Source: Celeribacter naphthalenivorans
GTDB lineage: Bacteria > Pseudomonadota > Alphaproteobacteria > Rhodobacterales > Rhodobacteraceae
Direction of reading: 5' to 3'
Assembly: GCF_020524585.1 (NCBI RefSeq)
Contig: NZ_JAIVLK010000004.1
Coordinates: forward strand, 186,001-250,000
DNA: 64,000 bases
Every line of letters begins with the position of its first letter. Within the stretch, counting starts at the first letter, position 1. Both the position numbers and the translations under genes were made by a program. Positions 26,754-35,403 of this stretch are shown here, one piece after another. The notes beneath the pieces are model-generated. The model made no database searches and was not told the DNA's origin. It saw only the letters and a program-made list of their open reading frames with translations.

Positions 26754-26795
26754 GCCCCGGATATGCGTAAGCCTATCCGGGGCTTTCTTTTTTTT
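26754..26795 (+). terminator. Rho-independent terminator
   Basis: A perfect 10-bp stem, GCCCCGGATA (26754-26763) with TATCCGGGGC (26774-26783), has a 10-base loop and is followed by TTTCTTTTTTTT. It ends the MBL-fold/SDR transcription unit before the ABC importer promoter. Confidence 0.92.
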
Positions 26796-26852
26796 AGCGT
26801 CGTTTGATGTGCTCGAAGTCGCTGTTTGCTTGGGAAACTGCGCCATCTTATC

Positions 26853-26867
26853 GTATTACGGTAAGTC
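26853..26867. promoter_or_regulatory. Predicted GntR-type operator E
   Basis: GTATTACGGTAAGTC, a copy of the region 2 repeat placed after the terminator and before the importer operon. It lies 34 bp (centre to centre) upstream of copy F, on nearly the same helical face. Confidence 0.6.
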
Positions 26868-26886
26868 AGCAAGATAATTCTTGACT

Positions 26887-26901
26887 GTATTATGGTAATA
26901 T
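26887..26901. promoter_or_regulatory. Predicted GntR-type operator F
   Basis: GTATTATGGTAATAT, an almost perfect palindrome of the same type. It lies about 92 bases before the ATG of the importer binding protein and close to the probable promoter. Confidence 0.65.
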
Positions 26902-26992
26902 TGGATGACGGTATGGAGCACCATGATACGCGCACGGCCCTGGGTGTTCTTTGGAGGAGATGAGGCGGTGCAACATCTGGGGAGGAGACCCA

Positions 26993-28252
26993 ATGAAAAA
27001 AACTGAGTCCGTGGAGAGCCGTATTGTGCGCGCTGGAAACTCCATTCATGAACCGTTCTCACGCCGCGTCTTCATGCAGCTGGCAGCAGCCGCTGGCATC
27101 ACCGGGGCGACAGGCCTTGCGACCACGACGTCGGCACAGGCCGCGACAACCGGGAAGATCATCTATCAGGTCGACGTGCTGCATTCCTATTGGGTGGAAT
27201 GGGTGAAAGGCTTCGAAGCTTGCACCGCTGCCCTGGGGCTGGATGGTGCGCAAATGCTGCACGGATCAGATCCGGCCAAACAGATCAGCCAGGTCCGCTC
27301 CGCCCCGCAACAGGGCGCGAAAATGTTCATCGGCCTGCCTTTCCCCGATGGCGCCGTGCCGCAGATGGCCAAGACGCTTCAGTCGTCCGGTATTTACTAT
27401 TCCAACATCTGGGAGCATCCCGCGTGGTTCTCTCCGGTCGATGTCGGCGACTACCATGTGCAATATTCCACCCCGAACTCTGAACTTGCGGGCTACGAAG
27501 TCGCCAAAGTGCTGTTCGAACGGATCGGCGGTGAGGGCAAGGTCGTCCATATCTGGGGGCTCCCCACGCCGACGGATGCCTTCCGCACGGCGGGTGTCAT
27601 GCGGGCGGCTGCGGAATATCCGGGCATCGAAGTGGTTGGCAATCTGCGAACCCAATGGGACCGGGAGAGCGGGCGCGATGCCATGTTGTCGATGATCACG
27701 GCGCATCCGGATCTCAAAGGTGTGATGGCGCAGAACGACTCGATTGCAGAGGGCGTTTTGGCGGTGTTGGATGAGCGGGACCGAACCGACATCCCTGTCG
27801 TGGGCATCGATGGTTTGCCCGATGGTCTGAACGCGGTGAAAAGCGGCCGCCTCGCCGCGACCCATTCTTCGCTCCCGGCGTATCAGGCGGCCTTTATGGT
27901 CACCTCTGTGTTCGATGCTTTGAACGGATGGAAGCCGAGCCTGCCCGAGCGGATGATGTATACCGAATCCGCCCTGATCACTGAGGACAACGTGCAGCAT
28001 TATCTGGACAACCTCTATGGCGCGGACGGTCCGGCCTATGATTGGACCAAGATGAGCCGCACGCTCAATCCTGATGACTGGAATCCGCAGGCGAAAATCA
28101 TGCCGATCGATCCGGAAACGCATTTCGCGTTGTTCCCGGACAATAAGGACCGGCTCAACCCGGCCTATGCCGACATGAAGAGCAGCGGCGAATTCGATCG
28201 CGTGGTTCAGCTCTATGAGGACCACTATATTTCCGGTCCGTTCAAAGCCTGA
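26993..28252 (+). CDS. Ribose-type ABC substrate-binding protein (Tat-exported)
   Basis: A 419-residue periplasmic binding protein of the LacI/RbsB-like group. A twin-arginine signal is visible (FSRRVFMQLAAAAG, residues 23-36), unlike most sugar-binding proteins, which use Sec. The body shows the type I periplasmic-binding fold with HPDLKGVMAQNDSIAEGVLA and VVGIDGLPDGLNAVKSG segments. ATG 26993 follows GGAGGAGACCCA. It heads the binding protein-ATPase-permease operon and is flanked by SDR genes rather than sugar kinases, so its ligand is probably the ring compound degraded by region 2. Confidence 0.88.
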   Translation: MKKTESVESRIVRAGNSIHEPFSRRVFMQLAAAAGITGATGLATTTSAQAATTGKIIYQVDVLHSYWVEWVKGFEACTAALGLDGAQMLHGSDPAKQISQVRSAPQQGAKMFIGLPFPDGAVPQMAKTLQSSGIYYSNIWEHPAWFSPVDVGDYHVQYSTPNSELAGYEVAKVLFERIGGEGKVVHIWGLPTPTDAFRTAGVMRAAAEYPGIEVVGNLRTQWDRESGRDAMLSMITAHPDLKGVMAQNDSIAEGVLAVLDERDRTDIPVVGIDGLPDGLNAVKSGRLAATHSSLPAYQAAFMVTSVFDALNGWKPSLPERMMYTESALITEDNVQHYLDNLYGADGPAYDWTKMSRTLNPDDWNPQAKIMPIDPETHFALFPDNKDRLNPAYADMKSSGEFDRVVQLYEDHYISGPFKA

Positions 28253-28269
28253 GCGCGGGACTTTCAAAC

Positions 28270-29826
28270 ATGACTGAGACTGTGAAGCACACATCAGCAG
28301 AGACCTCTGCTGTTGCGCTCGAACTTTTGGGCGTCAGCAAGTCCTACAACGGCATCCCGGCTATCCGGGATGTCTCCTTTCGGTTGCGGAAAAATACGGT
28401 CCTCGGGCTGGTCGGTGAGAATGGCGCCGGGAAATCGACGATTTTAGGCACCATCAATGGCGTGGTGTCGCCGGATGAGGGTGTCGTGCGCATTCATGGG
28501 GAGCAGGCCCATCTCGGGCACCCCGAAGAAGCGGCGCGCCATGGCATTGCAACTGTTTTTCAGGAACAGGGTCTGGTGCCGCAACTGAAGGTCTATGAAA
28601 ATGTTTTTCTGGGCCGCGAAGCCAAATTCACGACCTTTGGGGTTCTCGAACGTGACCGGATGATCCGGGTCACACAAGAGGTTCTCGAGGATCTGGGGAT
28701 CGACAATGTGGACCCGAAAGCGGTCACGGGGGATCTGTCCTTTGGGCAGAGGCAATTGGTGGAGATCGCCAAAGCCTTTGCGCTGTCTCGTGTCTATCCG
28801 GTCGAGCCGATCATCTTGCTGGATGAACCAACCTCCGCCCTGTCTGAGAATGAGGCCAACAAACTCTTTGAAGGCATTGCTCAGTGGCGGTCGAAGGCAT
28901 CCATCATCATCGTGTCGCACTCTATGGCGGACATCTTTCGGTGCTGTGATGAAATCGTGGCCCTCAAAGACGGGCAGGTGATGCAACAGCTGGAGGCCTC
29001 GGAAACCAGTCCGGATGGCCTGCATGAGCTGATTGTCGGGCGAAAGCGCGAAGAGGAATACTACAAGGAATTCCGTCAGCGCACACCGGACGATCAGGTG
29101 GTGATCTCGGTTCGGGATCTGGCGAAAGAGGGCGAGGTGGAACCGACCTCATTCGATTTGCATAAGGGAGAAATCTTGGGGGTTGCCGGCGTGCTTGGCT
29201 CCGGCAAGTCCGTCGTAGCGAGCATGATTGCGGGGTTGACGCCGCGCGATGGCGGGACGGTCATGATCCATGACAAACCGCTTGCGTCAGGCTCCAGCTT
29301 CCAGGCCATTTCTGAGGGCATCGGATATGTGCCTGCCGAACGCAATCTCGCGGGTATCATCGGGGCGCATTCTCTGGAGTGGAACCTCACCTTGCCCGGC
29401 CTGACCAATATTGCCGGGCCGCTGCTGATCGATCTGTCCTCCCGCAAGAGCGCAGAGGTCACCGATCACTGGTTGAAACGGTTGAAGGTGCGCGCACCGG
29501 GGCGGCGGGCTTTGGCGCGCAACCTGTCGGGGGGCAACCAGCAAAAGGTTGTCTTTGCCAAATGGTTGGCACGCGGCGTCGACGTGCTGGTGCTCGATGA
29601 GCCGGGGCGGGGGCTCGATGTCGGGGCGAAAGAGGAAATCTACGATCTGATCCGCGATGTCGCGGACCAAGGGACCTCGGTTCTTTTGATCTCTGACAAT
29701 CTGCCCGAGCTGATCGGCCTGTCGAACCGCATTCTGGTGATGCGGCGCGGGCAGGTGACAGCCGAACTTCCGGCCGCCTTCGGGGCCAAGCCTGAAGAAG
29801 CCACCATCGTCAAAAGTATGATTTAA
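28270..29826 (+). CDS. RbsA/MglA-type ABC transporter ATP-binding protein
   Basis: A 518-residue ATPase with two fused ABC domains. The N-domain has a full Walker A (GENGAGKS), signature (LSFGQRQLVEIAKA) and Walker B (ILLDEPTSAL). The C-domain has GVLGSGKS and LSGGNQQKVVFAKW. This tandem layout is diagnostic of monosaccharide-type importers. It lies 17 bases after the binding protein gene and 14 bases before the permease gene. Confidence 0.92.
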   Translation: MTETVKHTSAETSAVALELLGVSKSYNGIPAIRDVSFRLRKNTVLGLVGENGAGKSTILGTINGVVSPDEGVVRIHGEQAHLGHPEEAARHGIATVFQEQGLVPQLKVYENVFLGREAKFTTFGVLERDRMIRVTQEVLEDLGIDNVDPKAVTGDLSFGQRQLVEIAKAFALSRVYPVEPIILLDEPTSALSENEANKLFEGIAQWRSKASIIIVSHSMADIFRCCDEIVALKDGQVMQQLEASETSPDGLHELIVGRKREEEYYKEFRQRTPDDQVVISVRDLAKEGEVEPTSFDLHKGEILGVAGVLGSGKSVVASMIAGLTPRDGGTVMIHDKPLASGSSFQAISEGIGYVPAERNLAGIIGAHSLEWNLTLPGLTNIAGPLLIDLSSRKSAEVTDHWLKRLKVRAPGRRALARNLSGGNQQKVVFAKWLARGVDVLVLDEPGRGLDVGAKEEIYDLIRDVADQGTSVLLISDNLPELIGLSNRILVMRRGQVTAELPAAFGAKPEEATIVKSMI

Positions 29827-29840
29827 AAGGAGGTTATGAC

Positions 29841-30827
29841 ATGACCGCAATGACAACAAATGCCGGCGTGCCCTCCAAGGGACAAAATGCGCTGCGCCCC
29901 TACTATGCCATTCTGGCACAGCTTTGCGCGCTGGGCGTGCTGATCGCCTTCTTCACCATCCAAAACCCGCTCTTCTGGACGCTGGCCAATTTTCAGAACA
30001 TCGGGATGCAATCCTCTGTCCTGCTCTTGGTCGCCTTGGCGGGCACATTGGTGATCATGATCGGGTCGATTGACCTTTCGGTCGGGGCCACCGTCGTTTT
30101 GGCCACGCTCGTCACCGCAATCAGTGTCGATCTGTACGGAAGTGTCGCGGCGATCTGTATCGCCATCGCCACAGGCGCCGTGGTGGGCGCCGTCAACGGG
30201 GGCTTGCTGGTGTATCTCAAGGTGCCCTCCTTTTTGGCGACGCTGGGCATGATGTCGGTTCTGGCCGGGCTTGCCGGGCATGTCTCCGGCGGGATCGCGA
30301 TCATCTATCAGGATTGGGGCTATACCGATCTGATCAACGGGTCGTTCATCATGGGCGTGCCGAATGTCGCTGCCATCGCTTTGCTCACGGCGCTGCTTTT
30401 GACCTTCGTCGCGCTGCGCACCAAATTCGGCCGCTATCTCTATGCCATCGGTGGCGGTGAGGTTGTGGCCTCCAACTCCGGTGTGCCGATCAACCGCTTC
30501 AAGATCAAAGCCTTCGTGGTTTGCGGTGCGCTTTGTGGTCTGGCCGGTGCGCTTTTGGCGGGACAGGTCGGGGCGGGGACGCCTGCGGCAGGCTCGTCGA
30601 TCTTGCTGAACTCAATCGCGGCCATCGTGATGGGGGGGACGGCCCTTTCGGGCGGTGTCGGCGGCCCACATCGCACCATTCTGGGCGTGTTGCTCATCGC
30701 GATCCTGTCCAATGGCATGGATGTGACCGGTGTCGGTGGCTTTACGCAAGACATCGTCAAAGGGCTGGTGATCATCGTTGCCGTGGCGATCACGACGGAC
30801 CGCAAGAAATATCAATTCATCAAATAA
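29841..30827 (+). CDS. RbsC-type ABC transporter permease
   Basis: A 328-residue inner-membrane permease of the ribose/xylose/autoinducer-2 family with eight to ten hydrophobic segments. The family motifs MIGSIDLSVGATV and AIGGGEVVASNSGVPINRFK are visible. It completes the importer together with the tandem ATPase and Tat-exported binding protein, and is followed by two SDR genes on the same strand. Confidence 0.92.
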   Translation: MTAMTTNAGVPSKGQNALRPYYAILAQLCALGVLIAFFTIQNPLFWTLANFQNIGMQSSVLLLVALAGTLVIMIGSIDLSVGATVVLATLVTAISVDLYGSVAAICIAIATGAVVGAVNGGLLVYLKVPSFLATLGMMSVLAGLAGHVSGGIAIIYQDWGYTDLINGSFIMGVPNVAAIALLTALLLTFVALRTKFGRYLYAIGGGEVVASNSGVPINRFKIKAFVVCGALCGLAGALLAGQVGAGTPAAGSSILLNSIAAIVMGGTALSGGVGGPHRTILGVLLIAILSNGMDVTGVGGFTQDIVKGLVIIVAVAITTDRKKYQFIK

Positions 30828-30878
30828 GACATTCCGCCCGGTTACGGCCGGGCCAAATGCACATTCATGGAGAAAGAA

Positions 30879-31649
30879 ATGACACAAGGACGTGTAGCCG
30901 GAAAAATCGCAATCGTGACAGGTGGCGCCCAAGGGATCGGGGCTGCGACAGCCCGGCGGTTGGCCGAAGAGGGCGCCGATGTCGTGATTTTCGACATTCT
31001 CGACAAGGCGCAGGAGGTTGCGGACGAGATCGATGCGGGCCCGACCTCGGCTCTGTTCGTCAAGGTTGACCTGACCAAGGAAGCCTCCGTTCAGCAGGGT
31101 ATCAAAGACGTGCTGGCGCGTTTCGGCACCATCGACATCCTCGTGAACAACGCCGCTACACCGGGGGTCAATAAGCTGGTCCACGAGATGAGCGAAGCCG
31201 AGTGGGACAGTGTTTTTAACGTCAATGTCAAAGGCACGTTCTTCACGACCAAACACGTGCTGCCGACCATGATGGAGGAAAAGACGGGGTCCATCGTCAA
31301 TTTCTCCTCCATCTATGGCCTGATCGGGTCTGCGGATTTGCCAGCCTATCATGCCACCAAAGGGGCTGTGTTGCTGATGACGAAGACGGACGCGATTTGC
31401 TATGCGCCCTATGGCATTCGCGTCAATGCCGTTCATCCCGGTTCGACCAAAACGGAGCTGTTCCTTCAGGCCGCCGACACTTGGCCCGAGGGGCGTGAGG
31501 CCTATCTCGCCATGATGGGCGAAAAGCATCCTTTGACCTTGGGTGAACCGGAAGATGTGGCCAATTGCGTGCTCTTTCTCGCCTCTGATGAGGCGCGTTT
31601 CGTGACCGGCTCCAGTGTCGTCTGTGACGGCGGCTATACCGCGCAGTAG
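30879..31649 (+). CDS. Short-chain dehydrogenase/reductase
   Basis: A 256-residue classical SDR with TGGAQGIG for cofactor binding, NNAA, a catalytic serine in VNFSSIYG and YHATK. Asp rather than Arg near the end of the second strand (VVIFDI) favours NAD. GGAGAAAG precedes the ATG at 30879; an in-frame ATG at 30867 is possible. It directly follows the importer genes and may oxidise the imported alcohol. Confidence 0.9.
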   Translation: MTQGRVAGKIAIVTGGAQGIGAATARRLAEEGADVVIFDILDKAQEVADEIDAGPTSALFVKVDLTKEASVQQGIKDVLARFGTIDILVNNAATPGVNKLVHEMSEAEWDSVFNVNVKGTFFTTKHVLPTMMEEKTGSIVNFSSIYGLIGSADLPAYHATKGAVLLMTKTDAICYAPYGIRVNAVHPGSTKTELFLQAADTWPEGREAYLAMMGEKHPLTLGEPEDVANCVLFLASDEARFVTGSSVVCDGGYTAQ

Positions 31650-31659
31650 GAGAGAAAAT

Positions 31660-32412
31660 ATGGAATTCTCAGGAAAAACGATCGCCATCACCGGGGGTGC
31701 ACGCGGCATCGGCAACGCGATTGCGCACACCATCTGCCGTCTCGGCGGCCATGTGGTCATCGCCGATCTGTCGGGCGCAGCAGAGGCCGCCGCCGCTTTG
31801 CAGGCGGAGGGCTATTCCGCAGAAGGTCATGTCGTCGATGTGACGAAGAGTGACGTGGTCGATGCCTTTATCGATGGTGTGGTTCAGGCGCGTGGGGCCA
31901 TCGATGGGTTCGTCGCCAATGCCGCTTACGCGAACTCGAATGCGATGCTCGACCATAGCGATGATGAGTGGCGCGGTGTCATGTCGGTGAACCTCGATGG
32001 CGTCTTCTATTCCGTGCGGGCCGCAGGGCGGCATATGACCAAAGCGGGGGCAGGCGCGATTGTCATCATTTCCTCTATCGCCGGTGTCAAAGCCGTGCGT
32101 CCGGAGCTTCATGCGGCATATGACGTGTCAAAAGCGGCAGTGGCACATATGGCTCGGGTCGTTGGCGTTGAATGGGCCAAAACCGGGGTGCGCGTGAATG
32201 CCGTTGGTCCCGGGTATACAGAGACCGAGATGTTGAAATCGGTTGGGATCGAACATCCTGAGGTGGTTGAGAAATGGCTGGAAGATATGCCAAGCGGCGC
32301 CCTTCTGCAGCCCCCCGAAGTGGCCAATGTCGTCGCTTTCCTGTTGTCGCCGCTGTCGTCAGCGATCAACGGGCAGTTGGTTATGGCCGATGGTGGCTAT
32401 AGTTCGTTCTAA
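31660..32412 (+). CDS. Short-chain dehydrogenase/reductase
   Basis: A 250-residue SDR with TGGARGIG, an altered NNAG-type motif (VANAAYANS), the catalytic serine in IISSIAG and YDVSK. VIADL after the second strand again suggests NAD. It begins 11 bases after the previous SDR with a TAGGAGAG site and ends the importer operon, just ahead of a terminator. Having two non-identical SDRs in tandem suggests two stereocentres or two successive alcohol oxidations. Confidence 0.9.
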   Translation: MEFSGKTIAITGGARGIGNAIAHTICRLGGHVVIADLSGAAEAAAALQAEGYSAEGHVVDVTKSDVVDAFIDGVVQARGAIDGFVANAAYANSNAMLDHSDDEWRGVMSVNLDGVFYSVRAAGRHMTKAGAGAIVIISSIAGVKAVRPELHAAYDVSKAAVAHMARVVGVEWAKTGVRVNAVGPGYTETEMLKSVGIEHPEVVEKWLEDMPSGALLQPPEVANVVAFLLSPLSSAINGQLVMADGGYSSF

Positions 32413-32880
32413 TCTCCGGCGCATCTGGTCTCGGTTTTTGTGCCGGGGCCGTGCAGGCGGCAGGTCAGGAGACGTCGTTCGACGTAGACATCCAGAGACA
32501 AAAGCACCTGCAATGAGGTCGCCCATTGGGCGGCCTTTTTATTTTCTCCTTGTCCATGAGGGTGAGGCAACTGAAAGAGATCGTGTTTCAGTGTCGAAAG
32601 ACTGAGCGTCCAAAGTTTCATTTTTCTCGTAAGGTATTGAATTTTATCAGGCGTGGTTCTGGGCGGGACGGAATTTTCATGCCCCCCATGATCTGGCACT
32701 GCCGCGATGTTCGATGGTGTTTTGCGCCTGCGGTTTGGGAAAGCTGCTGAGATTTTCCCCCTCCCATCCCCCATTCGGGCCCGTAGTACTGAGCGCGCCA
32801 AAGCCACCTGTCGTAGCATGCATGTCCGACGTTGCCGCGGCAGCCCGTGTCATGAAATGATTTTCGATCAAGGAAAGCCA
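32413..32880. other. Intergenic region between region 2 and the secreted-protein cluster
   Basis: These 468 bases contain no gene that I can support. The left third holds a palindrome ACGTCG-TT-CGACGT (32472-32485) and a terminator (32517-32545). The right part should carry the promoter of the secreted-protein genes; a good AAGGAAAG site lies just before 32881. Confidence 0.5.
32517..32545 (+). terminator. Rho-independent terminator
   Basis: GGTCGCCC-ATT-GGGCGGCC forms an 8-bp stem with one G-U pair and is followed by TTTTTATTTT. It ends the ABC importer/SDR operon. Confidence 0.85.
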
Positions 32881-33357
32881 ATGAAAAGAATGTCTCTCGC
32901 AACCGCACTGATTTTTGCCGCCGGCGTGGCGCAGGCTGGACAGTATTGCCAGCTCGATGGGACCGAAGTCTTCTCGTGTACCTTCAACAATGGCGCGAAA
33001 GCGGTCGAGCTTTGCGATGCGATTTGGGAAGATGGTGACATGGCCTCTTACGGGTTTTTCAAATCCAATGGCGAGGTGGAGAAAGAAATCCTGCAAGAAA
33101 AAGTCACGCTGTCCTACGCGGCCTGGAATGGCATGGGCAGCTATATGACTGATTCCGTGACCTTTAACGCGGATGGCGGCTATGCTTATGAGGTTTGGGC
33201 GGGCGTAGAACGGGATGCAGAAGCCGAGGCCGAGGGCGGTATCACCGTGATCCAGAACAACGAGGTACTTGCGACTTTGACCTGCGATGCGGGTTCTGTG
33301 TCGTCCGATCTCGGCGCGTTGATCGAGATGATCGACCTGGCGCAAGTCTCGCCGTAA
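32881..33357 (+). CDS. Secreted Cys-motif protein, tandem paralogue 1
   Basis: A 158-residue protein with a Sec signal peptide (cleavage near AQA-GQ, residue 19). The mature protein starts with a spaced cysteine motif C23-x9-C33-x11-C45. It continues with a strand-rich part (TDSVTFNADGGYAYEVWAG) and a further Cys near the C-terminus. I do not recognise the family. The next two genes encode longer proteins with the same N-terminal architecture, so this is the shortest member of a tandem family. The cysteines probably form disulfides in the periplasm. Function is unknown. Confidence 0.8.
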   Translation: MKRMSLATALIFAAGVAQAGQYCQLDGTEVFSCTFNNGAKAVELCDAIWEDGDMASYGFFKSNGEVEKEILQEKVTLSYAAWNGMGSYMTDSVTFNADGGYAYEVWAGVERDAEAEAEGGITVIQNNEVLATLTCDAGSVSSDLGALIEMIDLAQVSP

Positions 33358-33362
33358 CCGCG

Positions 33363-34175
33363 ATGCAGAGACATCTCCGAAAGACAGTTCTGGCCTGTCT
33401 GGCCGCTGGTTTTGCGCAAAGCGCGGTCGCGCAGGGCGTCTGCGACGGCGAGGTCGTGTTTCAATGCGCGACCGAGGCCGAGCCCCGCGAACAGATCACC
33501 GTCTGCGCGCAAGACACGCGCTTTAGCCTTGTCCGCCACGCGCTTGAAACCGGCGCGACTTACTACGACACGCCGCTGATCGCGGAGGCGGCGACCACGT
33601 GGTTTGGCTGGCAAGAGGGCGATGATCTTCGTATTGAATTGGGGTTCTGGAGCACCGATCTGAATGAGTCGGTGACGGTTCATGCCAGCCTGCCTTGGGA
33701 TGACATGGAGGAGGCGGTGGCAGAAGATGGCCCCACCGAGATGTGGCTGCAATCCGCGCATTGGCAGCAAGACATCGACCAGACACCCTGCCTGTCGCAA
33801 ACCGTCTACGCCGACACAGAGGCGCTTTGGGCGCCGCTTGAGACGCGCGGTCCCATCGGGCTGTTCTTTTCGCAGGATGTCGTGGTGCCAGAGCCCAATG
33901 CGGTTGGCGTTGCAGCGGTGATGGCCCTGCCGACAGGCGAAGGGCTTCCGGTCTATGCGATCGCCCGTCCAAATGCTGCGACGCCCGTCTGGTGGCGGCT
34001 CTATGAGGGAGACACCGTGGACGTCATCGCCCGCGACGGGGATTTTCTGGCCGTGGCAATCCCTACCAATGGGGTCACCTCCTGTCTTATCCGCCCCGAC
34101 CAGCTTTATGCGCCCTATCACGGCCCCTGTGCGACAGGCTGGGTCAATGGCGCATTTCTTGACCGCGTGCAGTGA
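33363..34175 (+). CDS. Secreted Cys-motif protein, tandem paralogue 2
   Basis: A 270-residue protein with a signal peptide (cleavage near AVA-QG, residue 23) and the shared N-terminal motif C27-x7-C35-x12-C48. A second part from about residue 190 looks like a small SH3-like beta barrel (TPVWWRLYEGDTVDVIARDG) and ends in CATGWVNGAFLDRV. It starts six bases after the previous stop, so the genes are cotranscribed. The family is unknown to me; a peptidoglycan- or envelope-binding role is only a guess from the SH3-like tail. Confidence 0.8.
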   Translation: MQRHLRKTVLACLAAGFAQSAVAQGVCDGEVVFQCATEAEPREQITVCAQDTRFSLVRHALETGATYYDTPLIAEAATTWFGWQEGDDLRIELGFWSTDLNESVTVHASLPWDDMEEAVAEDGPTEMWLQSAHWQQDIDQTPCLSQTVYADTEALWAPLETRGPIGLFFSQDVVVPEPNAVGVAAVMALPTGEGLPVYAIARPNAATPVWWRLYEGDTVDVIARDGDFLAVAIPTNGVTSCLIRPDQLYAPYHGPCATGWVNGAFLDRVQ

Positions 34176-34209
34176 CGCAGGTCTCAAAACGGATGTAAGG
34201 ACTTTAACG

Positions 34210-35121
34210 ATGCGATTTTTTACCCCCTGTTTCACCCTGGCCCTCTTGTCTTCGACGGCGGGCGCCCATGCGTTTTGTGACGACATTCTGGCGACACAGG
34301 TGCTTTGCGTGACCGAAGAGGCCGAAGAGATCAAACTCTGCGGCGCGCAGCATCCCGAAACGGGCGCCCCGGCTTTTGAGCTGCATGTCACGCCTCAAAT
34401 CTCAGACGGGCCGCTCACCCAGCTGGCCATCGACACACCATTCGATATGACGCCGGGCACCGGGGGCTATCCTTGGGACAGCTATAGCCTGACCTTTTTG
34501 CACGAAGGCGGCCGGGCCGTGCTCAACATCCAAACGCCGATCGATGGCGGGGGCGGGGCAGCCGAGGCGGAGATTTGGCTTGATCTCTTTGATCGAGGCG
34601 TCGCACCGGCACGCACATTGGCCTGTCTGACCCCGGCGCTCAGCGCCGAGGTGCCGGACATTCTTACGGCGCGGGACATCGCCTTCAACAGTTTTCGCAC
34701 CGGGCCAAGCGGTGAGAGCGCGGCTTATTATCAGCCCCGCATGCCACTTGTGGGTGCCGCGCCCTATGGTGGTGCCGAATGTCGTGAGGTCAGCGGCGTG
34801 CTTAGCAATGAGGGCACGGCCAACGGACAGATCGCGCTCTATGCCGCGCCCTTCGAGGAGGCGGCCATTCTGGGCTATGTCTCGCCCTATGCCTTAGAGC
34901 ATGCCTTTGAATGCGATTTCGACAACGGCTTTTCCGGCATCATCTGGACCGATCCGGAGAAAGGCGACGGCGCGGGCGGGTACATGAGTGAGCTGGGGTA
35001 TGACGCCAAATTGGAGGCCTGCGGTTTGACGCCGGAGGGCTGGTCAACGGAGACCGCCTATCTCGGAAAATGTTCTTCGGCCTGGGTGCATGAAGGCAAT
35101 GTTGCGGGGTTTGAGCCCTGA
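34210..35121 (+). CDS. Secreted Cys-motif protein, tandem paralogue 3
   Basis: A 303-residue protein with a short signal peptide (about residues 1-20) and the motif C23-x9-C33-x10-C44. It has a strand segment (DSYSLTFLHEGGRAVLNIQ) similar to paralogue 1 and a C-terminal half ending in CSSAWVHEGNVAGF that resembles the tail of paralogue 2. It starts 34 bases after paralogue 2 with GTAAGGA upstream. It is the third and longest member of the row; its function is unknown. Confidence 0.8.
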   Translation: MRFFTPCFTLALLSSTAGAHAFCDDILATQVLCVTEEAEEIKLCGAQHPETGAPAFELHVTPQISDGPLTQLAIDTPFDMTPGTGGYPWDSYSLTFLHEGGRAVLNIQTPIDGGGGAAEAEIWLDLFDRGVAPARTLACLTPALSAEVPDILTARDIAFNSFRTGPSGESAAYYQPRMPLVGAAPYGGAECREVSGVLSNEGTANGQIALYAAPFEEAAILGYVSPYALEHAFECDFDNGFSGIIWTDPEKGDGAGGYMSELGYDAKLEACGLTPEGWSTETAYLGKCSSAWVHEGNVAGFEP

Positions 35122-35403
35122 TCGATTGGGCGAGAACACGTCTCTGTGATCTCTAAAACAAAAAAGTTTCCTTTTATTCCAAAGGCCTTCGCCGCATTGC
35201 GGCGAGGTTGGGTTGAAATTTAAGACAGGATTGCTACCCTATTACCAGGGTTCACGCGACGGACCCGCTCGGCACGGACGCGGCCCAAAAGGGCTTGAAC
35301 TGCGTGTACGACCCGCTTGGCGCTGACGGCCATCTGCCTGTCTTTGCCCCTTGTCGCGCGGCCAGTATGGCGGGTGGGGCGCGCGGAACCTGAAGACGAC
35401 ATA

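Noticed and set aside
35189-35205. Terminator after the third secreted-protein gene
   Set aside because: TCGCCGC-ATT-GCGGCGA forms a 7-bp stem but has no T tract on either strand, so I do not call it a terminator.
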